NCBI GenBank assembly: GCA_963692465.1
Contig: OY829943.1
Location: forward strand, 930,001 to 994,000
Direction of reading: 5' to 3'
Length of the DNA stretch: 64,000 nt
DNA from: JAUZOB01 sp963692465
GTDB taxonomy: Bacteria; Bacteroidota; Bacteroidia; Bacteroidales; Prolixibacteraceae
Below are positions 35,963 to 47,905 of this stretch, piece by piece (position 1 is the stretch's first letter; each line of letters starts with the position of its first letter). Both the position numbers and the translations under genes were made by a program. The notes under the pieces were generated by a model. That model made no database searches. It saw only the letters and a list, made by a program, of their open reading frames with translations, and had not been told where the DNA came from.

Positions 35963-36685
35963 TCACCATCCAGATGCTAATATATCTGCAATATGAATAG
36001 GCTTAATCGGACAAGCATTTTGCCGTATATAACCCTCAATATTCATCAAACAGGAAGCTTCTGTCGACACAATATATTCAGCTCCTGTTTTAAGCGCATT
36101 TTCAACCTTCTGCTGAGTCATCGCAGAGGAAATATTACGATGTTTAACAGAGAACGTTCCCCCGAATCCACAGCAGGTTCTATTCTCTTCCATTTCAATG
36201 ATCTTCAACCCTTTTACCTTCTCAAGTAATAATCGCGGTTCATCTTTTAATTTATACTCCCGCAATGCCGTACAAGCATCATGATAGGTTACAGTATGCG
36301 GAAAACTTGCGCCCAAATCTGTTACCCCAAGTTTGTTGACCAAAAAATCAGTCAATTCATAAAGATTTTGGTTTAGACGAAGATATTCTTCATATTCCGG
36401 TTCACTTTTATCAAAAAGACTCGGATAATAATTTTTTATAAAACTAGTACAAGATGCTGAAGGAGAAACAATCATGCGATCTTCTTTGAAATCGTTCATA
36501 AATTTCAAAGCTAAGGTGCGTGTTTCTTTTCTATACCCACTATTAAAAGAAGGCTGTCCGCAACAAGTTTGTTTCGGATTATAATTCACTTCGACTCCTA
36601 ATTTTTCAAGGATTTTCACCACATTAAATGCAGTCTTAGGATAGATTTGATCAATAAAGCAAGGTACAAATAAGTCAACAGTCAT
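35963..36685 (-). CDS. LutA/YkgE-like cysteine-rich (CCG domain) oxidoreductase subunit
   Basis: A 240-residue cytoplasmic protein with two cysteine-rich CCG domains: CF(I)D near residue 9 with KQTCCGQPSFNSGYR (about 38-52), and TYHDACTALREY with NRTCCGFGGTFSVKHRNIS (about 169-187) followed by TEASCLMNIEGYI. This matches LutA (about 240 residues), which with LutB and LutC oxidises L-lactate to pyruvate; related CCG proteins serve in glycolate oxidase and heterodisulfide reductase. Here neither lutB nor lutC is adjacent: the gene is followed downstream by the convergent GH92 gene and preceded by the rRNA operon end. Whether it is a true lactate enzyme is therefore uncertain. Confidence 0.88.
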   Translation of the reverse strand: MTVDLFVPCFIDQIYPKTAFNVVKILEKLGVEVNYNPKQTCCGQPSFNSGYRKETRTLALKFMNDFKEDRMIVSPSASCTSFIKNYYPSLFDKSEPEYEEYLRLNQNLYELTDFLVNKLGVTDLGASFPHTVTYHDACTALREYKLKDEPRLLLEKVKGLKIIEMEENRTCCGFGGTFSVKHRNISSAMTQQKVENALKTGAEYIVSTEASCLMNIEGYIRQNACPIKPIHIADILASGW

Positions 36686-36935
36686 GATTTCAGAAATAAT
36701 TTATACAAAACTAATATGAAAACCGGAATCTCTCCAAAATAAGAAGGAGTTATTCCATTTCTACTCTCTGATAATTTATGATTGAACAAATCGTACCGCT
36801 GATCCGATTCAAGGCCAGAAAGAAAAAATTAAAACGAAAATGAAAGAAGAGAGAAAATACCTTATTTTAGAAGAAGCAAGTATATAAATCAGAGGGAAGG
36901 AAGGGGATAAAGAGAGGAGACGTGAGACGAAAGGG

Positions 36936-36972
36936 CAAAAAAAAGCCTTGGCTCGTTAGAACCAAGGCTCAT
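36936..36972 (-). terminator. rRNA operon terminator
   Basis: On the minus strand, GAGCCTTGGTTC leads into CGAGCCAAGGCT; the core pair AGCCTTGG/CCAAGGCT is perfect and is followed by eight Ts. It starts about 10 nt after the 5S 3' end. Confidence 0.85.
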
Positions 36973-36980
36973 ATAAAAAA

Positions 36981-37089
<109 letters not shown>

Positions 37090-37140
37090 AGATCCTTAAG
37101 ACTGACTTCTCAGTCTAATATCTTTTAACATATCGATAGT

Positions 37141-40078
<2,938 letters not shown>

Positions 40079-40125
40079 CTACCAATATGTCAAAGAACTT
40101 TAAACACTCATTGCTGAGCATTCCG

Positions 40126-40173
40126 TGGATAGTACCGGATTCGAACCAGTCCTTATAGACTACCTGTCTATCC
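40126..40173 (-). pseudogene. tRNA-like remnant (acceptor stem plus T-arm) in the 16S-23S spacer
   Basis: On the minus strand, GGATAG pairs with CTATCC as an acceptor-like stem; between them ACTGG-TTCGAAT-CCGGT forms a T-arm with the canonical T-loop, separated from the 3' acceptor strand by one A as in a 7-bp acceptor. A 16-nt stretch, AGAC-AGGTA-GTCT within it, replaces the D and anticodon arms. Total 48 nt, with no anticodon arm and no CCA. It lies between tRNA-Ala and 23S. I read it as a decayed spacer tRNA or a processing signal shaped like one. Confidence 0.5.
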
Positions 40174-40368
40174 TTTGTATTCCATTACTTCTTTCTTACT
40201 TATTCTGCTTTTCTTTTAGGTTACGAACGTTTTCGTCCCCTATCTCTATTGTATTAACGAGTTTTGCTTTCTTTCAAGCCTCTGTCTTCCCTGTTTTGCT
40301 TTCTGTTTCGGGCTCTTTATTCTGCTTTCGTACTGAACTTCCCCTGCTTCGATCCTTACCCCTCGTGG

Positions 40369-40442
40369 TGGAGGATAACGGATTCGAACCGTTGACCCTC
40401 TGCGTGCAAGGCAGATGCTCTAGCCAACTGAGCTAATCCCCC
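40369..40442 (-). tRNA. tRNA-Ala (anticodon TGC)
   Basis: Minus-strand cloverleaf beginning GGGGGATTAGCTCAG, anticodon loop CTTGCAC (TGC), T-loop TTCGAAT, acceptor ATCCTCC with the encoded CCA formed by the final bases. 74 nt, in the 16S-23S spacer, as usual in Bacteroidales. Confidence 0.97.
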
Positions 40443-40485
40443 GTCTCTCTTTTTCTCGCCTGCTCCGGAACTCTTTTCTTATTCG

Positions 40486-40559
40486 TAGTCCCGCCCAGAC
40501 TTGAACTGGGGACCTCTACATTATCAGTGTAGCGCTCTAACCAACTGAGCTACGGGACT
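40486..40559 (-). tRNA. tRNA-Ile (anticodon GAT)
   Basis: Minus-strand cloverleaf with acceptor AGTCCCG/CGGGACT, D-arm GCTCAGTTGGTTAGAGC, anticodon loop CTGATAA (GAT), T-loop TTCAAGT and discriminator A. CCA is not encoded (CGA follows). 74 nt, 43 nt upstream of tRNA-Ala in transcription order. Confidence 0.97.
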
Positions 40560-40705
40560 ATGTTTGCATTCTTTCCTTCCGGGGTTACCCTTCCGGCATA
40601 GTCCTGGCGCAAGTCTTTCGTCTCTACGCTTCTCGTTAATTTCTTTTAAAAAGGATAACAGCACTCAGCTTACTTGCGTTATGTAAGCCCTTTGTCTTTC
40701 GCTCC

Positions 40706-42222
<1,517 letters not shown>

Positions 42223-42403
42223 TAATGTATTTCTTTTTGTTTGCTCCAGACTTAGGGTTTTCCTTACATTCGATTACGCTTGTTTGCCTTATGCTGTTTC
42301 CTTTTCAATATCTTCAAAGAACTTTCTTTTCTTATTTTTTCCCGATTCACTACTGAACCGTTCTTTTTGTCTTTCTATCCGCTCCCTTTACAGTTGCGGG
42401 TTG

Positions 42404-42433
42404 CAAAGATAACCACTTTTTTATTCCCTGCAA
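42404..42433 (-). promoter_or_regulatory. rRNA promoter P1 (nearest to 16S)
   Basis: Minus strand: TTG (42431-42433), 19-bp spacer, TATCTTTG (42404-42411). Full match to the Bacteroidetes consensus. It starts about 180 bp before the 16S 5' end. Confidence 0.7.
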
Positions 42434-42563
42434 TTCTTTTTTGCAGTTTTTTTCGTGGCCCTTTTTGCCCTTCAATAACCTTCGTTTCCGGTCTGCATTA
42501 CTGCTTCCCTTTCAGGTCATCTTGCACTGTCTTTATTAGAACGCTGCTCTTTCAAAGCGGCTG

Positions 42564-42594
42564 CAAAGGTAAGGGCTTTATCCTGACTTCCAAA
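42564..42594 (-). promoter_or_regulatory. rRNA promoter P2
   Basis: Minus strand: TTTG (42591-42594), 19-bp spacer, TACCTTTG (42564-42571). Just downstream is GCAGCCGCTTTGAAAGAG, a segment repeated after P3. Confidence 0.75.
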
Positions 42595-42742
42595 TATTTT
42601 TTAACTTATTTTTCTGCCTTTTTCTGCAGGCCTTTTTTGTTAGTTTTTATCGCTCTAATTGGTTTTACCCTTTTATCGTTCCCGACCCTAACGCCTGCTC
42701 CCCATCATGTCTTTGTCTGCCGCTTCTCTTTCAAAGCGGGTG

Positions 42743-42774
42743 CAAATGTAGGGCTCTTATCCACTCCCTCCAAA
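42743..42774 (-). promoter_or_regulatory. rRNA promoter P3 (farthest from 16S)
   Basis: Minus strand: TTTG (42771-42774), 20-bp spacer, TACATTTG (42743-42750), followed by GCACCCGCTTTGAAAGAG, nearly the same initial transcribed sequence as P2. Confidence 0.7.
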
Positions 42775-43080
42775 TCTTTTCTGCCCTTTTTTCCTAACAT
42801 CCATCCAACTCCCTGTCCGACCGACTTTTATTTTTTCAACTTTATCCTATTTCCCTCTCCTTTCCGGACGCTTTCTGTCCCATTTCCCTCTCGAACCTCA
42901 AAAACGAAGGATGATCCTGTGCCGCGGATGGGGTCATCGGGATTCATCTGCGAACCGATTACCGCTGCCTTCCTGTTAGAACTAAGGGAAACCTCCGCAG
43001 CCTCTTACCTATATTCCTGCATGTGCTCCATTTCTTCTTTATCCTCGAAACACTTTGGGTTTTATTCATCGGGAAGATTA

Positions 43081-43135
43081 AAAAAAGATTCGTAGGTGGT
43101 TTATAGGTGCTGAGCACCTATAAACCACCTACGAA
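43081..43135 (-). terminator. 22-bp perfect hairpin with T run
   Basis: Arms 43089-43110 and 43114-43135 are perfectly complementary over 22 bp with loop TGA. On the minus strand the stem is followed by TCTTTTTT (43088-43081). This is a rho-independent terminator in form; upstream on the same strand are the repeat element and, 390 bp away, nfo. Confidence 0.7.
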
Positions 43136-43257
43136 CCACCTAGAAACCACCTCTGAAAGGAGAAGCAATACAAAACCGAAACTGTACCAATACCGGAGAT
43201 TGACCCTTCCTAATATATCTATACTCTTTTGAACTTCTCTACTGAAATAAGTATACA
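43081..43257 (-). repeat. copy 2 of the noncoding element with 11-bp tandem repeats
   Basis: On the minus strand it starts with TGTATACTTATTTCAGTA (43257-43240; 17 of 18 bases as in copy 1). It continues to a run of units related to TAGGTGGTTCG (the complement of the copy 1 unit), then AGGTGCTCAGCACC, and then the same unit in the opposite direction. The repeats on both sides of AGGTGC make the perfect hairpin annotated separately. No reading frame of note is inside. Confidence 0.55.
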
Positions 43258-43521
43258 ATAGAATATTCGTTCACAAAAAGAACAAGCTATTAATAAAAAA
43301 AGGATTGACTATCTCCCGCTTCTAGTTTTCAAAATTTAGTAAAACACTTAACTGTATATCCTTAGAAGATATATCAGATTGAGAAAAGGGAAAAATTATA
43401 ATTTTGAATACCCCAAAAGTCAGCAGACAGAGTTCTCGTTACATCCCCCCTTTCTAAAACAAGAATATGATTTTCACCAATAAAACATGATGAATCACAT
43501 ATTTTCCTTCTGCGCACTATT

Positions 43522-44364
43522 TCATTTTTTCAGCCCATACAACCGAACGATCTCTTCAGTCCATAGTGAATCATCGGGAGTTTCAAGTATAATGGGAATG
43601 TTATCAAAGCGATCATCATTCATGAAGCGATCAAAGAAAGACGGATCAATCAAACCTTTCCCGATGTTATCATGACGGTCAACATGTGAGCCGCATTCTT
43701 TTTTGGAATCATTCAAATGAATTCCACGGAGATACGAGAAGCCAATGATTTCATCAAACTTTCGGAAAGTCTCTTCGTATCCCTCAGGGGTTGAGAGATT
43801 ATAGCCGGACGTAAACGCATGACAGGTATCAATGCACACCCCAACACGGGTCTGATCCTCAACATGATCAATGATCTGCCTGATTTGTTCAAAAGTAAAG
43901 CCAAGGTTGCTACCCTGACCTGCTGTATTCTCAATAACAGCGGTCACGCCCTGAGTTTTCTCTAGTGCAATATTGATTGATGTTGCAATCGTCAAAAGAC
44001 ATTCTTCTTCAGAAACCTTCTTTAAATGGCTTCCCGGATGAAAATTTAACCGATTCAATCCCAGTTGTTGACAACGGCTCATCTCATCAATAAAAGCCTC
44101 GCGCGACTTTTCAAGAGCCTCTTTTTCGGGGTGACCAAGATTAATCAGATAACTGTCATGCGGGAGAATATGATCGGGAGTGAATCCGTATAATTCACAA
44201 TTGTCATGAAACTTACGAATACTATCCGCAGTAAGCGGAGCAGCGTTCCATTGACGTTGGTTTTTTGTGAACAGAGCAAAAGCCTTTGCTCCGATGGCAT
44301 GAGCATTAACGGGTGCATTTTCAACGCCACCCGATGCACTTACATGAGCTCCAATATATTTCAT
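43522..44364 (-). CDS. nfo: endonuclease IV (AP endonuclease)
   Basis: A 280-residue TIM-barrel enzyme that cuts DNA 5' of abasic sites in base excision repair, and thus the natural partner of ung at 29003. Metal-ligand motifs are all visible: IGAHVSASGG (start), LNFHPGSHLKK (about 107-117), VIENTAGQGSN (Glu, near 143), GVCIDTCHAFTSGYN (near 175), HLNDSKKECGSHVDRHDNIGKG (near 212) and ILETPD at the end. Length matches E. coli Nfo (285). The gene is monocistronic and preceded by a bidirectional terminator. Confidence 0.98.
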   Translation of the reverse strand: MKYIGAHVSASGGVENAPVNAHAIGAKAFALFTKNQRQWNAAPLTADSIRKFHDNCELYGFTPDHILPHDSYLINLGHPEKEALEKSREAFIDEMSRCQQLGLNRLNFHPGSHLKKVSEEECLLTIATSINIALEKTQGVTAVIENTAGQGSNLGFTFEQIRQIIDHVEDQTRVGVCIDTCHAFTSGYNLSTPEGYEETFRKFDEIIGFSYLRGIHLNDSKKECGSHVDRHDNIGKGLIDPSFFDRFMNDDRFDNIPIILETPDDSLWTEEIVRLYGLKK

Positions 44365-44470
44365 AGTCTGAAGGTATTCGTTTCTACTGTTCTTTAAACA
44401 AAATTGTGTCTCCCGGGTTTAAAAAACTCACCCCGAAAGACACAAAAATAAATAATAAAGTCTCAACAGA

Positions 44471-44516
44471 AACTAAAAAACGAACACAAGAAAAGACTTG
44501 TGTTCGTTTTTTAGTT
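44471..44516. terminator. bidirectional terminator upstream of nfo
   Basis: AACTAAAAAACGAACACAAG and its complement form a perfect 20-bp stem around a 6-nt loop, with A and T runs on each side. It ends transcription from the rhamnosidase gene 190 bp upstream. The rest of the 340-bp gap shows nothing else. Confidence 0.8.
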
Positions 44517-44704
44517 TATAAATGCAGTTCAACTTAGAACGGTCCCACACACGAGAAAAAAGGATTTTGCCAATATCGGTCGAAAGACTTATTCTCTATA
44601 TTTTCAAGACGAGAACTCATTCAAGATAGTGGTCATAACTAACTAGCGTTGAATCCCAAAAGCTCAAAACATCTATTCGGTTTCCAATTCAGTCCTGTCA
44701 CGGA

Positions 44705-47449
44705 CTAATTGGCCTCAAAATGATAATTTCCTGAATTCACCTCAAAGACCGCATATCCGCCGGCAATTCCTTTGGATATAACATCTTTTACTTTTTTAAC
44801 CGGTAATCCGCCTTCCTTAATGTTCGTTCCTTTAACAACAGGAACATACACCGTAGCCGTACTACCAACAGGAACGGTAACCGTCATCAGGAACTTCCCG
44901 TCATTCTTCTTCCAGTCAATTGCAGCCGGACCATAGAGAGTCTGGTTGGAATAAGAAGCAAAAGAGATGGAACCTACCGGTTGCGGACGGAATATGATAT
45001 GACGGTAACCTGGTTGTTCAGGATCTATATTCATTCCCGCCAGTTCACGATAAAACCAAACCAGTCCCCCTCCAAACATGGGATGGTTGTGCGAATTATT
45101 CCCACCCCATTCTTCCCAGGTTGTGGTCGATCCCTGCTCAATCCAGTACCCATAACTCGGTTTATCGCGTTTATTCATCGCCTCATAAGCCAGATCGTTC
45201 AATCCATTTTCGGCAAGCACTTCAAAAAAGAACTGGGTCCCGAAGATTCCGGTATCAAGATGACCGTTATTGTGTTCGATGTCACTTTTCAAAGAAACCA
45301 CTACTTTATCTTTCCCCTCATACGGAAGATTCATCTTCAAAGCAAAAATGTTTCCACCATAAGGACCGTAAGTATATTTTACCGGATCATAGAACCGATT
45401 ATGAAAAGCCTGTCGCGTTTTTTCTGCAATCTCCGCATAGTGAGCGGCATCGGCCGGAAGGTTAAGAACTGCAGCAGCCTTGGCGGTAAAGTCAGCACAA
45501 CGCCAGAGATAGAAGGTATGGACAAGCGAATCGGCCGGAAGTTGACCAGGAGCACACCAGTCGCCCAGATTCAGCCAGTAAGTCGGATGAGCTTTATCGG
45601 GCAGCTGAGAGAACATAACTCCGTCAGGGCTAACCCATTTGAGCATATAATCGACATAGCCTTTCATGCCGTCGAAACTGGTCTCCAGCATTTTTTTATC
45701 TCCATAATGGAGATAAAATTCCCAGGGCATGATATTAATAGCCGCACCCCAGGCAACGCCGCCACCACAACCCGGCTGAAAAGGAGCTGCATTGGGAACA
45801 TATCCCGTAGAGGGATCCTGAGCACCGACAATATCCCGAATCCATTTGGTATAAAATGCAGCAACATCAAAGTTGTGCATCACCGTCACACACGAAGCCT
45901 GTCCATCGCCGGTATAAGATGACCGTTCGCGATGGGGACAGTCGCTGGCAACACCGCCATGCATATTATCGGATTGACTCCGCCACCATATCTGATTAAT
46001 CTTATTAAAGAGTTCATTGGAACATTTAAAATGTCCTGTCGTTTCGTTTTGAGTATAAACAGCATCCATCTCGACCTGATTGGCATTCAGGGTTCCGGGC
46101 CAATTGGTTATTTCCACCGCACGGGAAACAAACCAGGTAAACCGTGCAGAATAAGATTCAGGAGCGCCCCCCTTCATAATATAAGAGTTAGCCCCATTGG
46201 GAGACTCACAAAGGTATTTAATATCGATTCTGTGTCCCCGTTCTCCACGAACATTCATCAGATGAAGCCATCCGGCAACTTCCTGTCCGAAATCAACTTT
46301 ATAATGACCCTCACCCAGTTTTTCGATTTTCAGTGGTTTAAGTCGTTGCATTACCCGATCGGAATGAGACATCTGAGCCATTAGTTTTCCCTGAGGTGCT
46401 TTTCTTATCGCTACCGGTTGCCAGTCGGAATCATTGAATCCGGGAGAGCACCAATTGGGAATCTCAAGACGGGCATCATAAGATTCTCCGGCATAGATCT
46501 GATCCATTGTAATCGCACTTTTATGGGCTTTCCATGATTCATCACTTGCAATAGTTTCTTTCGTTCCGTCGGTATAAGTTATTTGAAGCTGAGCGAGAAA
46601 TCGGGGAGAGCCGAACGGCATGGTCCAGTTTACGGCCACATTAAAGAATCCGTTTCCAAGAATAGCACCCAATACATTTTCTCCTTTACGAAGCTGTTTA
46701 GTCAGATCATAAGATAGATACAATGATCTGAATTCTTTAAAGTTATCCGTTACGTTAATGCCATATTTTTCAATATCCGGTCTTTTTTCATAAGCGGTAA
46801 GATTGGGAACCAACAAGTCATTCCCGACTTTTCGACCATTCAGGTATAATTCGAAATATCCAAGTCCCGTCACAAAGATCCGGGCAGAAGCTATTTGTTT
46901 TGTAATTTTGAACGCCTTATGCAAAAGAGGTGCAGGAGGTGGAAGTTCGGCTGAAGTTTTAGAAAGCGGCTCTTCTCCCTGCCATGGAGCACCAATCCAT
47001 TTCGCGGTCCAATCCTCCGGAGACAGGAGCCCCATATTCCAAAAAGCAGTCTGGCTCCAGGAAGAGACCTGTCCCTGAGCGTCCCAAACCCTTACTCTCC
47101 ACCAACATCCCTGTGCTGATTTAAGTTTTGCACCCTGATAATTGATTAACGTAGACTGAGACGATTTGATCATCTTACTATCCCATAGGTCAGCCACTCC
47201 TTTTAGTAATTTTTCATAAGAGGAAGCAACCTGTATTTGGCAAGCTGTCTGATACTGTCCTCTTAATCCTGATTGTGCACGATTAATCCACGACAGACGG
47301 GGATTGGATACATCAATTACCTGAGGATTTTCAAGATACTCACAAGTTAATTTTTCCGGTTTGATTTTAGAAATGCCATTTGCGCGACTTTCCTGACAGA
47401 AAGAGATTAAGCAGCAACAGGCTAACAGAAATAATCCTTTTATATTCAT
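44705..47449 (-). CDS. GH78 alpha-L-rhamnosidase
   Basis: A 914-residue exported enzyme; the signal (FLLACCCLISFCQESRA) could be either a lipoprotein type or cleavable type. The layout follows the family: fibronectin-like start (LTCEYLENPQVIDVSNPRLSWI), Bac_rhamnosid_N (ARIFVTGLGYFELYLNGRKVG), a beta domain with YKVDFGQEVAGWLH, and the (alpha/alpha)6 catalytic domain with ASDCPHRERSSYTGDGQA and GSTTTWEEWGGNNSHNHPMFGG, where the Glu pair includes the expected base. It cleaves terminal alpha-L-rhamnose. It differs substantially from the GH78 at 26108 (914 against 898 residues, with distinct active-site loops). It stands alone, transcribed toward nfo. Confidence 0.94.
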   Translation of the reverse strand: MNIKGLFLLACCCLISFCQESRANGISKIKPEKLTCEYLENPQVIDVSNPRLSWINRAQSGLRGQYQTACQIQVASSYEKLLKGVADLWDSKMIKSSQSTLINYQGAKLKSAQGCWWRVRVWDAQGQVSSWSQTAFWNMGLLSPEDWTAKWIGAPWQGEEPLSKTSAELPPPAPLLHKAFKITKQIASARIFVTGLGYFELYLNGRKVGNDLLVPNLTAYEKRPDIEKYGINVTDNFKEFRSLYLSYDLTKQLRKGENVLGAILGNGFFNVAVNWTMPFGSPRFLAQLQITYTDGTKETIASDESWKAHKSAITMDQIYAGESYDARLEIPNWCSPGFNDSDWQPVAIRKAPQGKLMAQMSHSDRVMQRLKPLKIEKLGEGHYKVDFGQEVAGWLHLMNVRGERGHRIDIKYLCESPNGANSYIMKGGAPESYSARFTWFVSRAVEITNWPGTLNANQVEMDAVYTQNETTGHFKCSNELFNKINQIWWRSQSDNMHGGVASDCPHRERSSYTGDGQASCVTVMHNFDVAAFYTKWIRDIVGAQDPSTGYVPNAAPFQPGCGGGVAWGAAINIMPWEFYLHYGDKKMLETSFDGMKGYVDYMLKWVSPDGVMFSQLPDKAHPTYWLNLGDWCAPGQLPADSLVHTFYLWRCADFTAKAAAVLNLPADAAHYAEIAEKTRQAFHNRFYDPVKYTYGPYGGNIFALKMNLPYEGKDKVVVSLKSDIEHNNGHLDTGIFGTQFFFEVLAENGLNDLAYEAMNKRDKPSYGYWIEQGSTTTWEEWGGNNSHNHPMFGGGLVWFYRELAGMNIDPEQPGYRHIIFRPQPVGSISFASYSNQTLYGPAAIDWKKNDGKFLMTVTVPVGSTATVYVPVVKGTNIKEGGLPVKKVKDVISKGIAGGYAVFEVNSGNYHFEAN

Positions 47450-47898
47450 TGATTCTATTGATATTTTGACAGATAATTTAGTTACAATAATCAGATAATT
47501 CGATGAATTATAGATCAGTCTTCAAAAATATCGAATAAAAAACAGCAGGCACAGTACAAATTGAGACTATATTTACACAAAATGATTTTTATTATATTTA
47601 TTTTGAAAAAATGATTTCATTATCGATCCATTAAAGGCCAAATTGAACGGTGTTTCACTCGAACATCCAAAAACAACAAACCGATCAAGAAAAAATTTCA
47701 GTCTATAAAAAAACCTGTTCACAACCGAGCAATCAGTCCGGCGAGAACAGGTATTAAATTGGGTTAATCAAATGACCTTCCCATTGTTTAGGTTCTGATG
47801 TTAGAATGAAAAAATCATTTTGCTAAAGGGAAAAACGTTAACGTTTAACCTTCAAACGTCAACTTATACATTAATTCTATGCAAAAAAAGGACGTACG
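47450..47898. other. 449-bp gene-free gap with palindromes and a hairpin
   Basis: AT-rich DNA between the phosphatase fusion gene and the GH78 gene, both on the minus strand. It contains a terminator-like hairpin at 47709-47756 and palindromes at 47833-47846 and 47896-47905 (listed separately). No promoter with both elements is convincing. Confidence 0.5.
47709..47756 (-). terminator. likely terminator of the phosphatase fusion gene
   Basis: On the minus strand ACCTGTTC pairs with GAACAGGT around a long (24-nt) loop that can pair partly within itself, and is followed by TTTTTTTAT. It lies about 145 bp after the fusion gene stop. Confidence 0.5.
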
Positions 47899-47905
47899 TT
47901 AACGT
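47833..47905. promoter_or_regulatory. two ACGTTAACGT palindromes near the phosphatase fusion gene end
   Basis: AAACGTTAACGTTT (47833-47846) is a perfect 14-bp palindrome. ACGTTAACGT (47896-47905), part of a 14/16 near-palindrome, lies 50 bp away and overlaps the stop codon of the fusion gene. A half-site (AAACGTCAAC) is between them. Such palindromes resemble LacI-family operators, but their position after a gene is unusual. Confidence 0.35.

Larger units (their letters stand above)
42775..43521. other. gene-free stretch between rRNA promoters and nfo
   Basis: About 750 bp without a supported gene. It holds copy 2 of the repeat element with its 22-bp hairpin (43081-43257); the rest is C/T-rich near the rRNA promoters and AT-rich near nfo. 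A 271-codon plus-strand frame that covers the three rRNA promoters (42280-43095) is low-complexity (F, S, L, P) and is not a gene. Confidence 0.6.

Noticed and set aside
42280..43095. 271-codon plus-strand frame upstream of 16S
   Set aside because: It lies across the three rRNA promoters, is made of low-complexity F/S/L/P sequence and runs against the operon; the promoters explain the DNA.
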